Positions 22,401 through 30,173 of a DNA stretch of 64,000 nt are shown here, piece by piece. This stretch comes from Leptasterias polaris (taxonomy: Eukaryota > Echinodermata > Asteroidea > Forcipulatida > Asteriidae), in NCBI GenBank assembly GCA_037783415.1, contig JAZGTN010000310.1, positions 1 to 64,000 of the forward strand, in the 5' to 3' direction. Position 1 is the stretch's first letter. Each line of letters begins with the position of its first letter. Made by a program: the position numbers and the translations under genes. The notes under the pieces were generated by a model. That model did no database searches, had not been told where the DNA came from, and was given only the letters and a program-made list of their open reading frames with translations.

Positions 22401-24138
22401 TGGGTGATAAATATTTAGGGCAGAATTGTTGACAACGTTGATGATGTTAACTTAAAAATCATCAATTTGGAGCACAGAAAATGATCGCAAGTACAATTAA
22501 ATTGTCTGATGTTGCATTTTTACATAATTTTTTTATGCTATTGAGAATCCAGTAGGCGATTCTTAATATATTTTAATTCAAAAAAGAAGAAGTGTATTTG
22601 GTGGCATTTTGCATTGCTGGGTTTTGTAAAAATCATAGCAAATTGCCGTATGTGGCAGATCTTACAATGGATTCCCCAGGTGTAAGTACTACCGAAGATG
22701 TCAAAATTTCCCAAAAAGGACTTGGGTACGAATATGATCTTAATTAATCAAATTCGAAGTGACTTATACTTAGGTACAAAAGAAACTGACATCAATCAAC
22801 GAACGAAGCCTCGAATTCGAAGGCAAGGACTTGTATAGCCCCACTTAATGTGGCCAAGGCTAGCTGAATCCTTGGCCACACGTCCCGACCATTTCTTTTT
22901 AAGCTAAGAAATAACCAATTAAATGGCGCATTATGGTGCATTCCCTACGGGCCAGTCGGCGGTTTAAACCAGCTGAATGTGTTCACCTGGTTCTTAGCTT
23001 GCCTTGGGTGTTTTGAATAATCAAACAAATAAAATTTTAACAAGAAATTTTAAACGATTATTGTACGAATTAATTTCCGCGATGTGTACTAAGAGCCGCC
23101 ATTTTAGAATGACCCCAACAATCATGCGAATCGAATGCGACGTCATCGGCCGGCTGGGCTGTGGGCGGAGCAGCCACAAAGCTAGTTGCGATAATCGTAA
23201 ACCTCCTTTTCCCCGACGGGCTTTAGCCCGGAGGGTTACGAGACAATGAGCACGAGATTCGACCATTCGTGCCAAAACGTGCAATTTCGACCAATGTTGA
23301 CAGACTAGTCACCAGATTTGCCCAAATTTTACCACTTTCAAAAATCATGAAACAAATTCTAAGAAAGGAGGGTTACGATTATCGCAACTACCACAAAGCA
23401 ACCAATGAAATGTCCCCACCGACCTCGCTCCGCCCACAGCCCAGCCAGCCAATGACGTCGCATTCGATTCGCATGATTGTTGGGGTCATTCTAAAATGGC
23501 GGCTCTTGGTACCTCACACATCGCGGAAATTAATTTGGAGTAAGTTGCACAATAATCGTTTAAAATTTCTTGTCAACAATAACATTTTATTTGTTTGATT
23601 ATTCAAAACACCCAAGGCAAGCTAAGAGCCAGGTGAACACATTCAGCTGGTTTAAACCGCCGACTGGCCTGGGGAATGCGCCATAATGCGCCATTTAATT
23701 GGTTATTTCTCAGCTTAAAAAGAAATGGTCGGTACGTGTGTGGCCAAGGATTCAGCTAGCCTTGGCCACACAAGTGGGGCTAGGGGCCTTCCTCCATGCT
23801 AGGACGTAGAACCCGAGTTGTCAGGACAGTATGTTTTGTAAGGAGTTGTGGAAGCTGGTGTGGATAGTGTTTTGACAGTAATTTTTCACACTAGGTCAAA
23901 CGTCAGCTGAGTTCCCTTTATGCCACTGTCTTGAATTGCAGGAAGGAAACACTTTCTATTGTCCGGATACTGGGCAAACGTAACGTTACAACTTCATAAT
24001 TCCAGAAGTACAACCGTGCCAAAATCTTACCGATTGGACCACCGTGCCTCCTCCTATAGCCGCTGAGACTAACTCATTCCTGGGTCTCTTTACGTGGACC
24101 AATGCCCCCTCCTCGGCTTTTCGCTTTGCTTCCAACAT
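7289..24138 (-). CDS. SNRNP40: U5 snRNP 40 kDa WD40 protein (SNRNP40), eight exons, 3' end off-window
   Basis: WD40 beta-propeller subunit of the U5 snRNP and U4/U6.U5 tri-snRNP; in known systems it works beside PRPF8, EFTUD2 and SNRNP200 in the nuclear spliceosome. The eight exons are 24031-24138, 21744-21873, 18599-18689, 17417-17582, 15549-15671, 14569-14689, 8984-9066 and 7289-7454. Every junction has AG/GT and the phases match throughout, giving 329 continuous residues. The start at 24138 gives an N-terminus rich in K, R and E followed by VKRPRNEL, as in animal orthologues. Diagnostic segments include APIMLLSGH, TFQNTYQVL, RPFAPQERCVK and GSKIAAGSADRFVYVWD. The human protein is about 357 residues. 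By analogy the missing end is about 17 residues, off the left edge beyond the minisatellite. No frameshift or stop is seen, so the gene looks functional. Confidence 0.96.
7616..7933. repeat. 21-bp minisatellite in SNRNP40 intron 7
   Basis: About 15 head-to-tail units of GGCCGATACATGTGAATTGAT with point variants (GGTACATG, AGTACATG, GCTGG). The period is a multiple of three, so all frames stay open and produce false repeat ORFs on both strands. Confidence 0.97.
7988..8143 (-). mobile_element. Truncated copy of the 17616-17986 TIR element
   Basis: The reverse complement of this stretch matches the interior of the element in intron 3: CACTGGACCAC, GGCCCGAGGCCAGT, GGCCAGTAAACT and the GACTTTG..CTGA segment. 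The match is diverged, and the terminal CAGGGCTCGAATTT is missing, so it is a decayed fragment in intron 7. Confidence 0.65.
8144..8983. other. Intron 7 remainder
   Basis: No coding exon, RNA gene or clear repeat is visible. The short open frames here lack splice context and resemble nothing known. Confidence 0.5.
8984..9066 (-). CDS. SNRNP40: SNRNP40 exon 7
   Basis: 83 nt between TTTCAG and CAG|GTAACA. It completes a Leu codon and then reads RIWDIRPFAPQERCVKLFQG and AQHNFEQ. RPFAPxERCVK is a signature of SNRNP40. Confidence 0.96.
9215..13285. repeat. ~190-bp satellite, 21 units, in SNRNP40 intron 6
   Basis: I count 21 occurrences of the TGCTGGGA/TGCTGGAA landmark, spaced mostly 186 bp, some 191-212 bp. 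Two unit types are seen. Type A has GGGACGTTTGGCAGCGACAC and type B has GGGACACTTCGCAGCGACAC plus an extra partial CACTTCGCAGTGA; some units also gain ACATGT. From about 10.5 to 11.5 kb the order B-B-A repeats with a ~590-bp higher-order period. Each unit holds ATTGGCGGAA (CCAAT-like), GCGTCACGTG and CCAAAATATAATATGG. Outer units (9.2-9.4 and 13.1-13.3 kb) are the most diverged, as expected for a homogenising array. Many units are 186 bp, a multiple of three, so long open frames arise without coding meaning. Confidence 0.96.
13286..14442. other. Intron 6 remainder
   Basis: No exon or element recognised. At 13936-13984 there is a ~49-bp stretch (GAGTCAGAGCTGGAGCCC onward) that resembles 14516-14560, the sequence joined to the partial exon 6 duplicate, so it may mark a breakpoint of that duplication. 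Confidence 0.5.
14443..14524 (-). pseudogene. Partial tandem duplicate of SNRNP40 exon 6 with its donor
   Basis: 82 bp with two mismatches to 14561-14642. It encodes TDSVTGLSLSGDGSYLLSNS then MDNT and retains the ACAT|GTAAGT donor. The upstream part of the exon is missing. The nearest AG (…GGGCTCCAG) enters in the wrong phase and meets TGA at once, so it cannot act as an in-frame extra exon. Using its donor in place of the real one would run through an in-frame TAA. Confidence 0.9.
14569..14689 (-). CDS. SNRNP40: SNRNP40 exon 6 (complete copy)
   Basis: 121 nt between TTTTTCAG and ACAT|GTAAGT. It encodes VWDLRKNGMLYKMPGHTDSV then TGLSLSGDGSYLLSNSMDNT. Its 3' 74 nt plus donor are repeated 118 bp further on at 14443-14524. 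This copy is taken as the real exon because it alone has the acceptor and the WDLRKN part and keeps phase with exons 5 and 7. Confidence 0.95.
14738..15009. mobile_element. Fold-back/MITE element with ~95-bp terminal inverted repeats
   Basis: TATACAGCAATCCTTCACCG at the left is repeated inverted at the right end (GGATTGCTGTATA at 14997-15009). The arms stay nearly identical for about 95 bp around a ~80-bp centre. The TA at each end could be the target duplication of a Tc1/mariner-type non-autonomous element. It lies in SNRNP40 intron 5. Confidence 0.85.
15091..15329. mobile_element. MITE with CCAATTTCATAG termini
   Basis: The left end CCCAATTTCATAGAGCTGCT and right end AGCGCTATGAAATTGGCC are imperfect inverted repeats about 240 bp apart. 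Single ends of the same family appear at 33026-33050 and 35456-35475, so this is a dispersed family. Intron 5. Confidence 0.75.
15549..15671 (-). CDS. SNRNP40: SNRNP40 exon 5
   Basis: 123 nt, 41 whole codons, between GATAG and AAG|GTATTAC. It encodes LWDSRKRGVVQTFQNTYQVL, then SVTFNDTSDQIVSAGIDNDI and K. TFQNTYQVL and NDTSDQI are essentially invariant in SNRNP40. Confidence 0.97.
15672..17416. other. SNRNP40 intron 4
   Basis: No exon, RNA gene or complete mobile element recognised in 1.7 kb. It contains several ACATGTACATGTA-type runs and AT-rich tracts. Open frames at 16.36-16.80 kb overlap in three frames on the same strand and have no splice context. Confidence 0.5.
17417..17582 (-). CDS. 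SNRNP40: SNRNP40 exon 4
   Basis: 166 nt between CCACAG and AAG|GTAAG. It encodes STDKLLCLWDTETGARIKKM, then RGHTAFVNSVFPARRGPSL and IVSGGDDGTIK, a WD repeat with the family-typical FVNS...PARRGP motif. A TIR element (17616-17986) sits 33 nt upstream of the acceptor, so branch point and pyrimidine tract are confined to that gap or lie in the element. Confidence 0.96.
17616..17986. mobile_element. 371-bp TIR element with 5-bp target duplication AACTT
   Basis: Ends are CAGGGCTCGAATTTT and AAATTCGAGCCCTG, about 14-bp terminal inverted repeats. AACTT flanks both sides (17611-17615, 17987-17991). It has no transposase frame, so it is non-autonomous. A diverged relative lies at 7988-8143. It is 33 nt upstream of the exon 4 acceptor in transcription. 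Confidence 0.88.
18050..18232. mobile_element. Diverged copy of the palindromic element at 20097-20262
   Basis: GGGAATAAAAGAGTTGTGAC, then TTTAAAACC and GCAGGG in the same order as the 20.1-kb element, with an imperfect inverted right half (CAAGGTTTTCAACGATGG). The arms have drifted more than in the other copy, so it is older. Confidence 0.7.
18599..18689 (-). CDS. SNRNP40: SNRNP40 exon 3
   Basis: 91 nt between TTAG and GG|GTAAC. It completes a Phe codon and reads LWSVYGECANYAVLTGHQGA then IMELQYTTD. This corresponds to the human LLWNVYGDCDNYATLKGH segment. It enters in phase 1 and leaves in phase 2, agreeing with both neighbours. Confidence 0.95.
18771..19128 (+). mobile_element. tRNA-derived SINE
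   Basis: The 5' head is tRNA-like. An A box, TGGCCGAGTGG, is at 18778-18788 and a B box, GGTTCGAGTCC, at 18837-18847; the spacing and long arm suggest a Leu/Ser-type ancestor. A body with GAGCAAGACACTTAAC follows. The 3' tail reads GCGCTTTGGGA...AAAAGCGCTATATAAA and ends in an (ATT)n run, the kind of tail shared with L2/CR1-like LINEs. The acceptor-stem halves do not pair as a functional tRNA would. SNRNP40 intron 2. Confidence 0.88.
19129..20096. other. Intron 2 segment without recognised content
   Basis: Contains a short TGGCCTCCGTCATG duplication near 19330-19360 and ACATGTACAT runs; nothing coding or mobile is recognised. Confidence 0.45.
20097..20262. mobile_element. Near-perfect 166-bp palindromic MITE
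   Basis: GGGAATAAAAGAGTAGTGAC through GGCCGTGCGATAAAGGCCC is followed within a few bases by its inverted copy ending CTTTTATTCCC. Arms are about 80 bp and almost identical, so a single strand would form one long hairpin. The older relative is at 18050-18232. Confidence 0.9.
20263..21085. other. Intron 2 segment without recognised content
   Basis: AT-rich sequence with no recognised exon or repeat; the last 6 bp are the target duplication of the next element. Confidence 0.45.
21086..21711. mobile_element. 626-bp TIR element with 6-bp target duplication TGCTAC
   Basis: Terminal inverted repeats are CAGGGTTCTGCCCA and TGGGCAGAACCCTG. TGCTAC flanks both sides (21080-21085, 21712-21717). The interior holds a subterminal GGTGGTCGG/CCGACCACC pair and no transposase. 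It begins 32 nt from the exon 2 donor, in intron 2. Confidence 0.88.
21744..21873 (-). CDS. SNRNP40: SNRNP40 exon 2 (first WD repeat)
   Basis: 130 nt after AAACAG, ending at ATCT|GTAAGT in phase 1. It encodes GPPRTSSLLAPIMLLSGHG and continues through AEIFSAKFHPDGNTLASGSF to DRNI, the opening GH...SGSFD blade. A MITE-like element (21086-21711) begins 32 nt downstream of its donor on the minus strand. Confidence 0.95.
21874..22837. other. Intron 1, proximal part
   Basis: Between exon 2 and the large fold-back. I see no exon, RNA gene or complete element in it. Confidence 0.45.
22838..23780. mobile_element. 0.94-kb fold-back element with ~420-bp arms
   Basis: GCCCCACTTAATGTGGCCAA at the left matches, inverted, TTGGCCACACAAGTGGGGC at the right; TA borders both ends as a likely target duplication. 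The arms run about 420 bp each with small indels and a short unique centre near 23.22-23.36 kb. Each terminus contains a nested hairpin, TGTGGCCAAGG/CCTTGGCCACA. The arms include GACGTCAT and AAAATGGCGGCTC (CRE-like and YY1-like). No transposase frame. SNRNP40 intron 1. Confidence 0.9.
24031..24138 (-). CDS. SNRNP40: SNRNP40 exon 1 (initiator Met, 36 codons)
   Basis: Exactly 36 codons from ATG at 24138 to a CG|GTAAG donor (phase 0). It encodes MLEAKRKAEEGALVHVKRPR and then NELVSAAIGGGTVVQS. The basic stretch VKRPRNEL matches the N-terminal region of animal SNRNP40, which supports this start. No other in-frame ATG fits the family. Confidence 0.92.
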
Positions 24139-25227
24139 CGCATTTATTTAGCTCTGTAAATTCTGAAAACACAGAACAATTTGTAACTCCAGCACCGTCA
24201 ATACAAACCACGCTGTTCAAACTGAACTCTAGAGGGCGCTGGTCAAGATTTATTGACAAAATAACAATTTTGGAGAACATTATGGCCGCTGCAAACTGTT
24301 TAGTTCCCACGACCTAATGGCATAAATGCATAAAGATGGTTAATATCAGCGTGAACAGCCAATTACACAAAGAACACTGACAAAAGAAAATAATTATGCA
24401 AAGAAACAAGTGCCTTTACTTTTATATGTATTTATAGTAATGCAACTAAGATTTCAAAGAAATCGTCTGCTATATGCTGACGACGAGTACATGATTGTTT
24501 GGTTACGTTTTCCGTTATAGAGAAACAAATCTTTGTTAAAGGCATATTTTTTGGTCATTGTCAAATACCAGAATCCTCATTTGGTGTATAAAATAACCAA
24601 CCTGTGAATATTTTGGCTCAATTGGTCGTCGAAGTTCCAAGAAAATAATGAAAGAAAAAGAAAGAAAAAAACAGTCCTAAACCAACTTGTTGCATATAAA
24701 ATTATATAATTATGTGCTTTCAGATCCTTGAGAAAGGCTGCCTCTGAAGCCTTTTTCAGATTCTGTATTTTTGTGTGTGAACATTACCTCTATAATTCTC
24801 TAAAACTAAAATACTTCAAAGGTGATCGTTTCTTACAATGTTTTATTAAATCATGATCAACAGCTCTCCAGTGCTCATCACCAAATCAGTTTTGATGGTC
24901 ATTAATTCTTTGAGTAATTACCAACGGTATGCCTTTCATTAGCTGCCCAAGAATCAGACCTAGAATGTTGTTAAAGAATGGGGCGATCGGACAATGGGAG
25001 AGGTTTATGAAGGCTGGGGTTGAATTTCCAAATGTACATTCTCATGACAACCATACGTTGAACTACCAGTGACATTGTGAGTAGTTGTCAAACCCGAAGA
25101 ACTGAAAGACAAAAGCCACTTAACTGACGTTGGCCAATAATGATTGACGCATTAATAATATTGACCAACGTCGTCGCAACCAGGGTTTTCGTGGCTTTTA
25201 TCTTTCACCTCTTCGTCTGGTCTTAGC
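24139..25227. other. Upstream region of SNRNP40 and spacer
   Basis: The SNRNP40 promoter should lie just above 24138, but no TATA box is evident. A CTAGAGGGCGCTGG CTCF-like core is at about 24229-24242. At 25092-25215 a short imperfect palindrome (AAGACAAAAGCCAC / GTGGCTTTTATCTT, GACGTTGGCC / GACCAACGTC) looks like a small MITE. Nothing else recognised. Confidence 0.45.
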
Positions 25228-25237
25228 TTATTTTGTA

Positions 25238-28200
25238 ATGTCAATTTTCACGGTCTTGTAAGTAATGGCGTAAACAGACATTTTTCTCGAGGGGGAGGGG
25301 GGGGGGGTGGGGTCAGCGGGGACAAAGACATAGTTTGCGGGGACTATAAAATTATGTTCGATCTCTTAGTCTTAGGGTGATCAGGGGCAAGAGGGGAAGG
25401 GGGCAAGGGGTTCTGAGTGTCCCTGTCCCCTATAGCACAACACAGACTAATATAAACACGAGCATAATATGGTGACTGTTACTCTTTGTTTAAGGGGGTC
25501 AGAGGTGTCAAAAGATTATTTTGTTTACTTTATCTGTCCACTTTTTTCCTTCTTGCCGCACTCAAATTTTGCCGACTGTTATGCCCACCTGGGTCGTCAC
25601 TATGCATATCAAGATGAAGTAACACCAAATAAGACATTAAAATATCCCCCTTATTAAATAACATAAATCAGCGTTAACACTTTTTGGAATATTATCTCTC
25701 GGATTGTCTTTCCGTTCATCCTTTTTAGTACTCTATTTTTATCCGGTTTTGCATTCTGCACGTGACGATCGTTTGTATGTTGTTTTACATAGAAAGAATA
25801 ATAATAAATATTACACATGATTTTAATGGCACTGCAATCAAAGTATAAATTATAATGCTAACCATGTATACTTGATGTTTGTATAACTATGAGTTTATAC
25901 GCTCAAAAACTGCGATGGTATAATCTAGTTAATCGCTGCATCTTTTTAAAATAACCTGCATATTTACAACGCATCAAATAGATACAAAACAATTTCAATT
26001 ACAAAGCTTACAATTATGGTTATAAAAGCTTTACGCTTACAACTTTTAATAGAATGAGTGGTGACTGTCACAAGGTACATTATTCCATGGCTTTTAAAGT
26101 GCCAGCTGTAAATAATATACCACCATTTGTTTGTCATATTCTGAAAATCTAAACATACAATTATTACAGTTAAAACAGTAATTTCATGATTTCCTTCAAC
26201 TGTCTGATGGTGTAATCGAATAATTTTTTTATAGTTTGTTCATATTTTATAAATAAAAAAAATAAAAAAAATACATCGAGTACAAAAGGTCTGGTCACGT
26301 CAGTAATTAGTTTAAAAGCTGAGTAGACTTAAATAAAGTTCTCACTTTGTCCATACCTTACAAAAAACAGACAAATAGTGACCAATTTTTTCATGCAATA
26401 CTTAATAAAAGTTTCCAAATGGTGAGCAATATTTATTTGTAAATGCTTGTCTTTCTCAATAATTCTGAAATCCGTGTCCGAATTAGCGGCTAAGGCTATG
26501 GATACGGCTTGATCACACGTCATCATTCGTTGAAGTATAGGACATCCCTAGCAACGTAGCCGTAGCTCCTAAATTCGGATACGGCTTACTCAGGCTCAGC
26601 CGCTTTTTTTTTTTCATGACGGTACAAATGACCCCTATCAACAGGACAATAGTAGCAAAAACAGCGAGGGGGACGAGTATAACAACTACAATATTGATCT
26701 GTTTTGACTCTACTACACACTGGGGCAGATCCGAAGACCATTGGCCATCACCCTGACACCATAGTGAGGCTGACCCTTGTAGGTTAAACCCTACGTCACA
26801 AGTGACCTCAAGAGTAGAATTCTCGAAATAAATCGACCCCAGTATTTTGCCGTTCTCTACTTTACCCGGAAATCCACAACTGACTATTTTAATGGAAGAC
26901 TTCTGTATAGTCTCTAAGATACCGGTTACCAGGAGGGTTTCGTTGGCAAACGACAGGCTACCAGTCGTCGTGGCGTCAAAAATGCATTCAAAAGACTCAC
27001 CACACAGGTCCTTGATTTCTTGAGTGATGAGATTTGGATCAGGAGTGACGAGGTTTGGGGAGAATTCAGGGAAATAGTACGTTTTGTAGTCATACGGAGA
27101 AATGTAGGTAAAAATGGAGTCTTCCTCGGCCACTAACCACTCTAAACCGAATTCATGAACCTCATACAGCGATGCATTAGTGTTTAATGAAGAGCGATTG
27201 GGGAGTTGGAAATCATCATCCGGGTCTTCATTCATATTACCCAACAGTCCGTTGACCTGACCTTTGAACTTTGTGTCTAGTTGGGCAATAAAAGACATCA
27301 CTTCAGGTTTGATGTACACGATGACAGCAATGCCAGCATTAAAAGCAATTCTGATTTCTGATAAGTCTCGATTGAAGCTGATTCGAATGCCCTTGTGATG
27401 TTGAACTCGAATAGAGCTCGACTGAAGTATCGGTTCACCATCTACAAGAATCATGGTCTCGTTCATGTTGGACATTTGCACCTGAACCTTTGAGGAATCG
27501 TTGGTCTGAATGACGACTGCAGTGTACACTGATGCGTTGGTATCTCGGTAGACCTCCATACGGGCTTGGAAGGTCAGGTTATGCAGAGTCGATGACGCCA
27601 TCAGAAATTCTCCAGCCCCGTTGAAAGTGAACCTCTTCCCGTCTAGACTTGTGATATGAGGGTCTCCAACACCTCCACCAGGTCGAGGGGGGACGTATTC
27701 AGAACAGTCATCTGACGGTCGTTTGTCGTAATACTCATCGCAGTTATTGGACAGTTTGCAGCATCCGAGCCATGGTAGGACGTCATACCATTGATGGAAC
27801 CAGAAATGATCTCCAGGTCCGTATTTATCAGCTGTTCCTCCTCCAGGGGGGCCAACCAAGATGTCTCCATTATCATCATAGCAGCACTGCTGACCTGAAT
27901 CTGTTGACGAGGATGTGGTCGACCTAAAGCAATTCTTCGCCCCGGGATGGAAAAATGAATTCAAGAAGTTTGCTTCCACAAAGTTCAGAGAATCCACATT
28001 TGCTTGATCTGAAGTACAGGGGCATGGATTTAAGCCAGAAGCAACATTCTCCAACTGATGATTGAAAAGTGAACATGGGATATTCGATACTGAATTGATC
28101 AAGTGCATTACCCCAGAATAGATTCTTAGCTTTATATCGTTGTCCCTTCGACGCCGCTGTGTGTGTTTAGTTATATAAAACGCTGCAAGAGAAGGTTCGT

Positions 28201-28574
28201 TATTTGAAGGCGAAATGAATGTTTTCAAGTCCTGGCCAGGAATAGAAAGAGAGCCATTGTTGATAACTTTACTTTTTATGACAATTCCTTCCGTTAGAAC
28301 TGGATACCCATCAGAGTTGTAACCTGAATCTTGTACAATCAAAGTGACGTAGGAATTGCTACCCCCGACTAATGTGGGATCCCAGGAAAGTAAGATAGGA
28401 TCAGCTGATTTGAGGTCAATGATACGGCTACCGGCTTCTGAGTTCAGCTGCTGGGCAGTAACGAGTGGTGGAAGGTCTTCTTCGGATGGAATATAGACGA
28501 CACCAGAGTATGGGAAGGTCCAACCATCATCAAGGGACACATAGACTGCTGTCAGACCATTCTTGTAGAAGGCA
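25238..28574. repeat. Segmental duplication, copy A (partner 59224-64000)
   Basis: From ACGGTCTTGTAAGTAATGGC through the 3' flank and 3' coding half of the IgGFc-binding gene, this matches the right end of the window at very high identity. Copy B is interrupted by ~1.46 kb (59847-61307) absent here, and differs in G-tract length near 25.29 kb. The duplication probably extends further upstream in the gene, but copy B is cut by the window edge. Confidence 0.93.
26432..26437 (-). promoter_or_regulatory. Candidate polyadenylation signal AATAAA
   Basis: AATAAA on the minus strand about 75 nt after the stop of the gene at 26513. The AT-rich flank offers other candidates, so the actual site is uncertain. 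Confidence 0.4.
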
Positions 28575-30112
28575 GGGGTAATGCAATCTAGAGTAGAGCG
28601 GCTTGTTTGATAACCATCGACCACAACATCTCCTACACCTGTGGAGAATTTGCATTTTGGACCAACATGAACAGAGTTAGTCTTTTGGCGGCAAGGTACA
28701 GTAATACTGAACCTTTCTCCACCGAGCTCCCGCAGGAAGTATGGTGTGAAACTCAGATGCTGCTCATTACTAGAAAGGGACAACCCAGCAGCGTAGCCGT
28801 ATGTCTCGGCTCTCTCGTAACCGTAGACAATAACAGACACTGGCGATGACTGACTGTCTACATAGTAAACACCTTCTCCTTTAGGGACTTGAATAGTAAT
28901 TGAGATGTAGTCGGTTTCAGGAACGTCATGTTCAACTACAGATACGCCGTCAGTTTCGTTGATTGGGGCGTTGTTTAGATAGACAGTTTGACGTGAATCT
29001 TTTTTCACGACAATGGTGATGAAATTGAAGTAACCCTCTGCATCAGCTTTAGAATATGGGGGCGTTGTAAACCCAAACGTATGTTCAAACTGCTCCACAG
29101 CGGGTACCTGTATCAGGGAAGGATCGACAGTAACGCCGTTAATGGTCGCTAACTGCTGCATCATCAGAATCGGATTGCTTGAGGTGACCAGCCCAGAACC
29201 TGGTAGAACACCTTCCCAAGAATCTCCTGCATCTAATGTCTGATTCGCATGATTCGGGATTGAAACAACAGTTCCTGGAAAGTATGAAACAATGAAGTAT
29301 TGGTTGTTGTCTGTGGATTGGGATGCGGTGTAAATGTGCTCCTGTCCCCAACTCCTGACGGGTACCAGCTGCTCTGTTAGTGTATCACATGCAGAACGAG
29401 GGTTTCTTTCACATTCGCTACCACTGAATACTGCAATTGGTTTGTCAGCTTGAATGATGCTCCCAGTTAAGTCATTTGCTGCTTGGATCTGCACAGCTTC
29501 TTGGAAATCCACCATAAAACTCAGAACGTCACCTCGGCTATACGACACTCCTTCAAATGTTGCAGGACCTTGCAATGTTACTTGAACACGGGTGGAGCTT
29601 TCAGTTCCAATGACGGCAAAATGCACAGGATTGCCACCCCTGAGTCTTGGCGTAACCACCACGTACTGCATACCAAGATTGTTCGTTGGAATACCGAGAA
29701 AGGCGTCTGTTGTATAGTCCTGGTACATTAAACCGTATGCAGAGACATCATTTGACGCAGATATGTCAATGCTTTTGAAGCTTCTTTCAGTGTCGGTCAT
29801 ATTCAATTCCACTGGCACTTTCACTTGTTTAAATCCACTAGGTTCTACAACAAATGTGTCTGTGAAGCGCTGGCCTCCAACTTGATGTTGACTGCTTATT
29901 GTTACCAGTGTGGTTTGCTGATCATTGTTGAATGCGACCACTAAAATGAACAGCTCTGTTGAATGTCCGAGCACGTTATCAGTGAAGCCAACGATGAAAT
30001 GTTTACCTCTAGATATTCCACTGCACCCTCCTGACGTAACAGATGTGATTTGACCTTTGAAGACTGCAAGTATGGTGACCAACCAGAAACAACGACTCAC
30101 CATGTTCTCCAT
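26513..30112 (-). CDS. IgGFc-binding / AMOP / VWD / Sushi type I membrane protein (copy A)
   Basis: A single coding exon of 1199 residues. Start 30112 is preferred: it begins a signal peptide (MENMVSRCFWLVTILAVF) and a good acceptor, TTTTCCACTCAG, lies 8 nt upstream, implying a 5'UTR intron. The frame itself is open to an ATG at 30196. Domains, in this numbering: IgGFc-binding-like about 142-442; IPT/TIG-like about 483-547; furin site RRRRDND 653-659; AMOP about 687-807 (CPC, QQCCYDD, RPSDDCSEYVPP); VWD about 812-982 with GDPH 816-819, the autocleavage motif of mucin-type VWD domains; Sushi about 1078-1133 with four Cys; transmembrane 1139-1165; a 34-residue tail with YPNL and C-terminal DDV. 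The AMOP-VWD-Sushi-TM order is that of SUSD2/MUC4; the N-terminus is that of FCGBP. Likely a secreted-face adhesion or mucosal/immune molecule (inference). Confidence 0.93.
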   Translation of the reverse strand: MENMVSRCFWLVTILAVFKGQITSVTSGGCSGISRGKHFIVGFTDNVLGHSTELFILVVAFNNDQQTTLVTISSQHQVGGQRFTDTFVVEPSGFKQVKVPVELNMTDTERSFKSIDISASNDVSAYGLMYQDYTTDAFLGIPTNNLGMQYVVVTPRLRGGNPVHFAVIGTESSTRVQVTLQGPATFEGVSYSRGDVLSFMVDFQEAVQIQAANDLTGSIIQADKPIAVFSGSECERNPRSACDTLTEQLVPVRSWGQEHIYTASQSTDNNQYFIVSYFPGTVVSIPNHANQTLDAGDSWEGVLPGSGLVTSSNPILMMQQLATINGVTVDPSLIQVPAVEQFEHTFGFTTPPYSKADAEGYFNFITIVVKKDSRQTVYLNNAPINETDGVSVVEHDVPETDYISITIQVPKGEGVYYVDSQSSPVSVIVYGYERAETYGYAAGLSLSSNEQHLSFTPYFLRELGGERFSITVPCRQKTNSVHVGPKCKFSTGVGDVVVDGYQTSRSTLDCITPAFYKNGLTAVYVSLDDGWTFPYSGVVYIPSEEDLPPLVTAQQLNSEAGSRIIDLKSADPILLSWDPTLVGGSNSYVTLIVQDSGYNSDGYPVLTEGIVIKSKVINNGSLSIPGQDLKTFISPSNNEPSLAAFYITKHTQRRRRDNDIKLRIYSGVMHLINSVSNIPCSLFNHQLENVASGLNPCPCTSDQANVDSLNFVEANFLNSFFHPGAKNCFRSTTSSSTDSGQQCCYDDNGDILVGPPGGGTADKYGPGDHFWFHQWYDVLPWLGCCKLSNNCDEYYDKRPSDDCSEYVPPRPGGGVGDPHITSLDGKRFTFNGAGEFLMASSTLHNLTFQARMEVYRDTNASVYTAVVIQTNDSSKVQVQMSNMNETMILVDGEPILQSSSIRVQHHKGIRISFNRDLSEIRIAFNAGIAVIVYIKPEVMSFIAQLDTKFKGQVNGLLGNMNEDPDDDFQLPNRSSLNTNASLYEVHEFGLEWLVAEEDSIFTYISPYDYKTYYFPEFSPNLVTPDPNLITQEIKDLCGESFECIFDATTTGSLSFANETLLVTGILETIQKSSIKIVSCGFPGKVENGKILGSIYFENSTLEVTCDVGFNLQGSASLWCQGDGQWSSDLPQCVVESKQINIVVVILVPLAVFATIVLLIGVICTVMKKKKRLSLSKPYPNLGATATLLGMSYTSTNDDV

Positions 30113-30173
30113 TTTGAAAACTGAGTGGAAAATGTAAAAATATAATACATCAGTAAACAGGTAAAATAACTTC

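Noticed and set aside
26329..26526. 65-residue minus-strand frame preserved in both gene copies (also 61769-61966)
   Set aside because: It overlaps the stop of the IgGFc-binding gene and the 3'UTR; conservation is explained by overall ~98% identity of the recent duplication.
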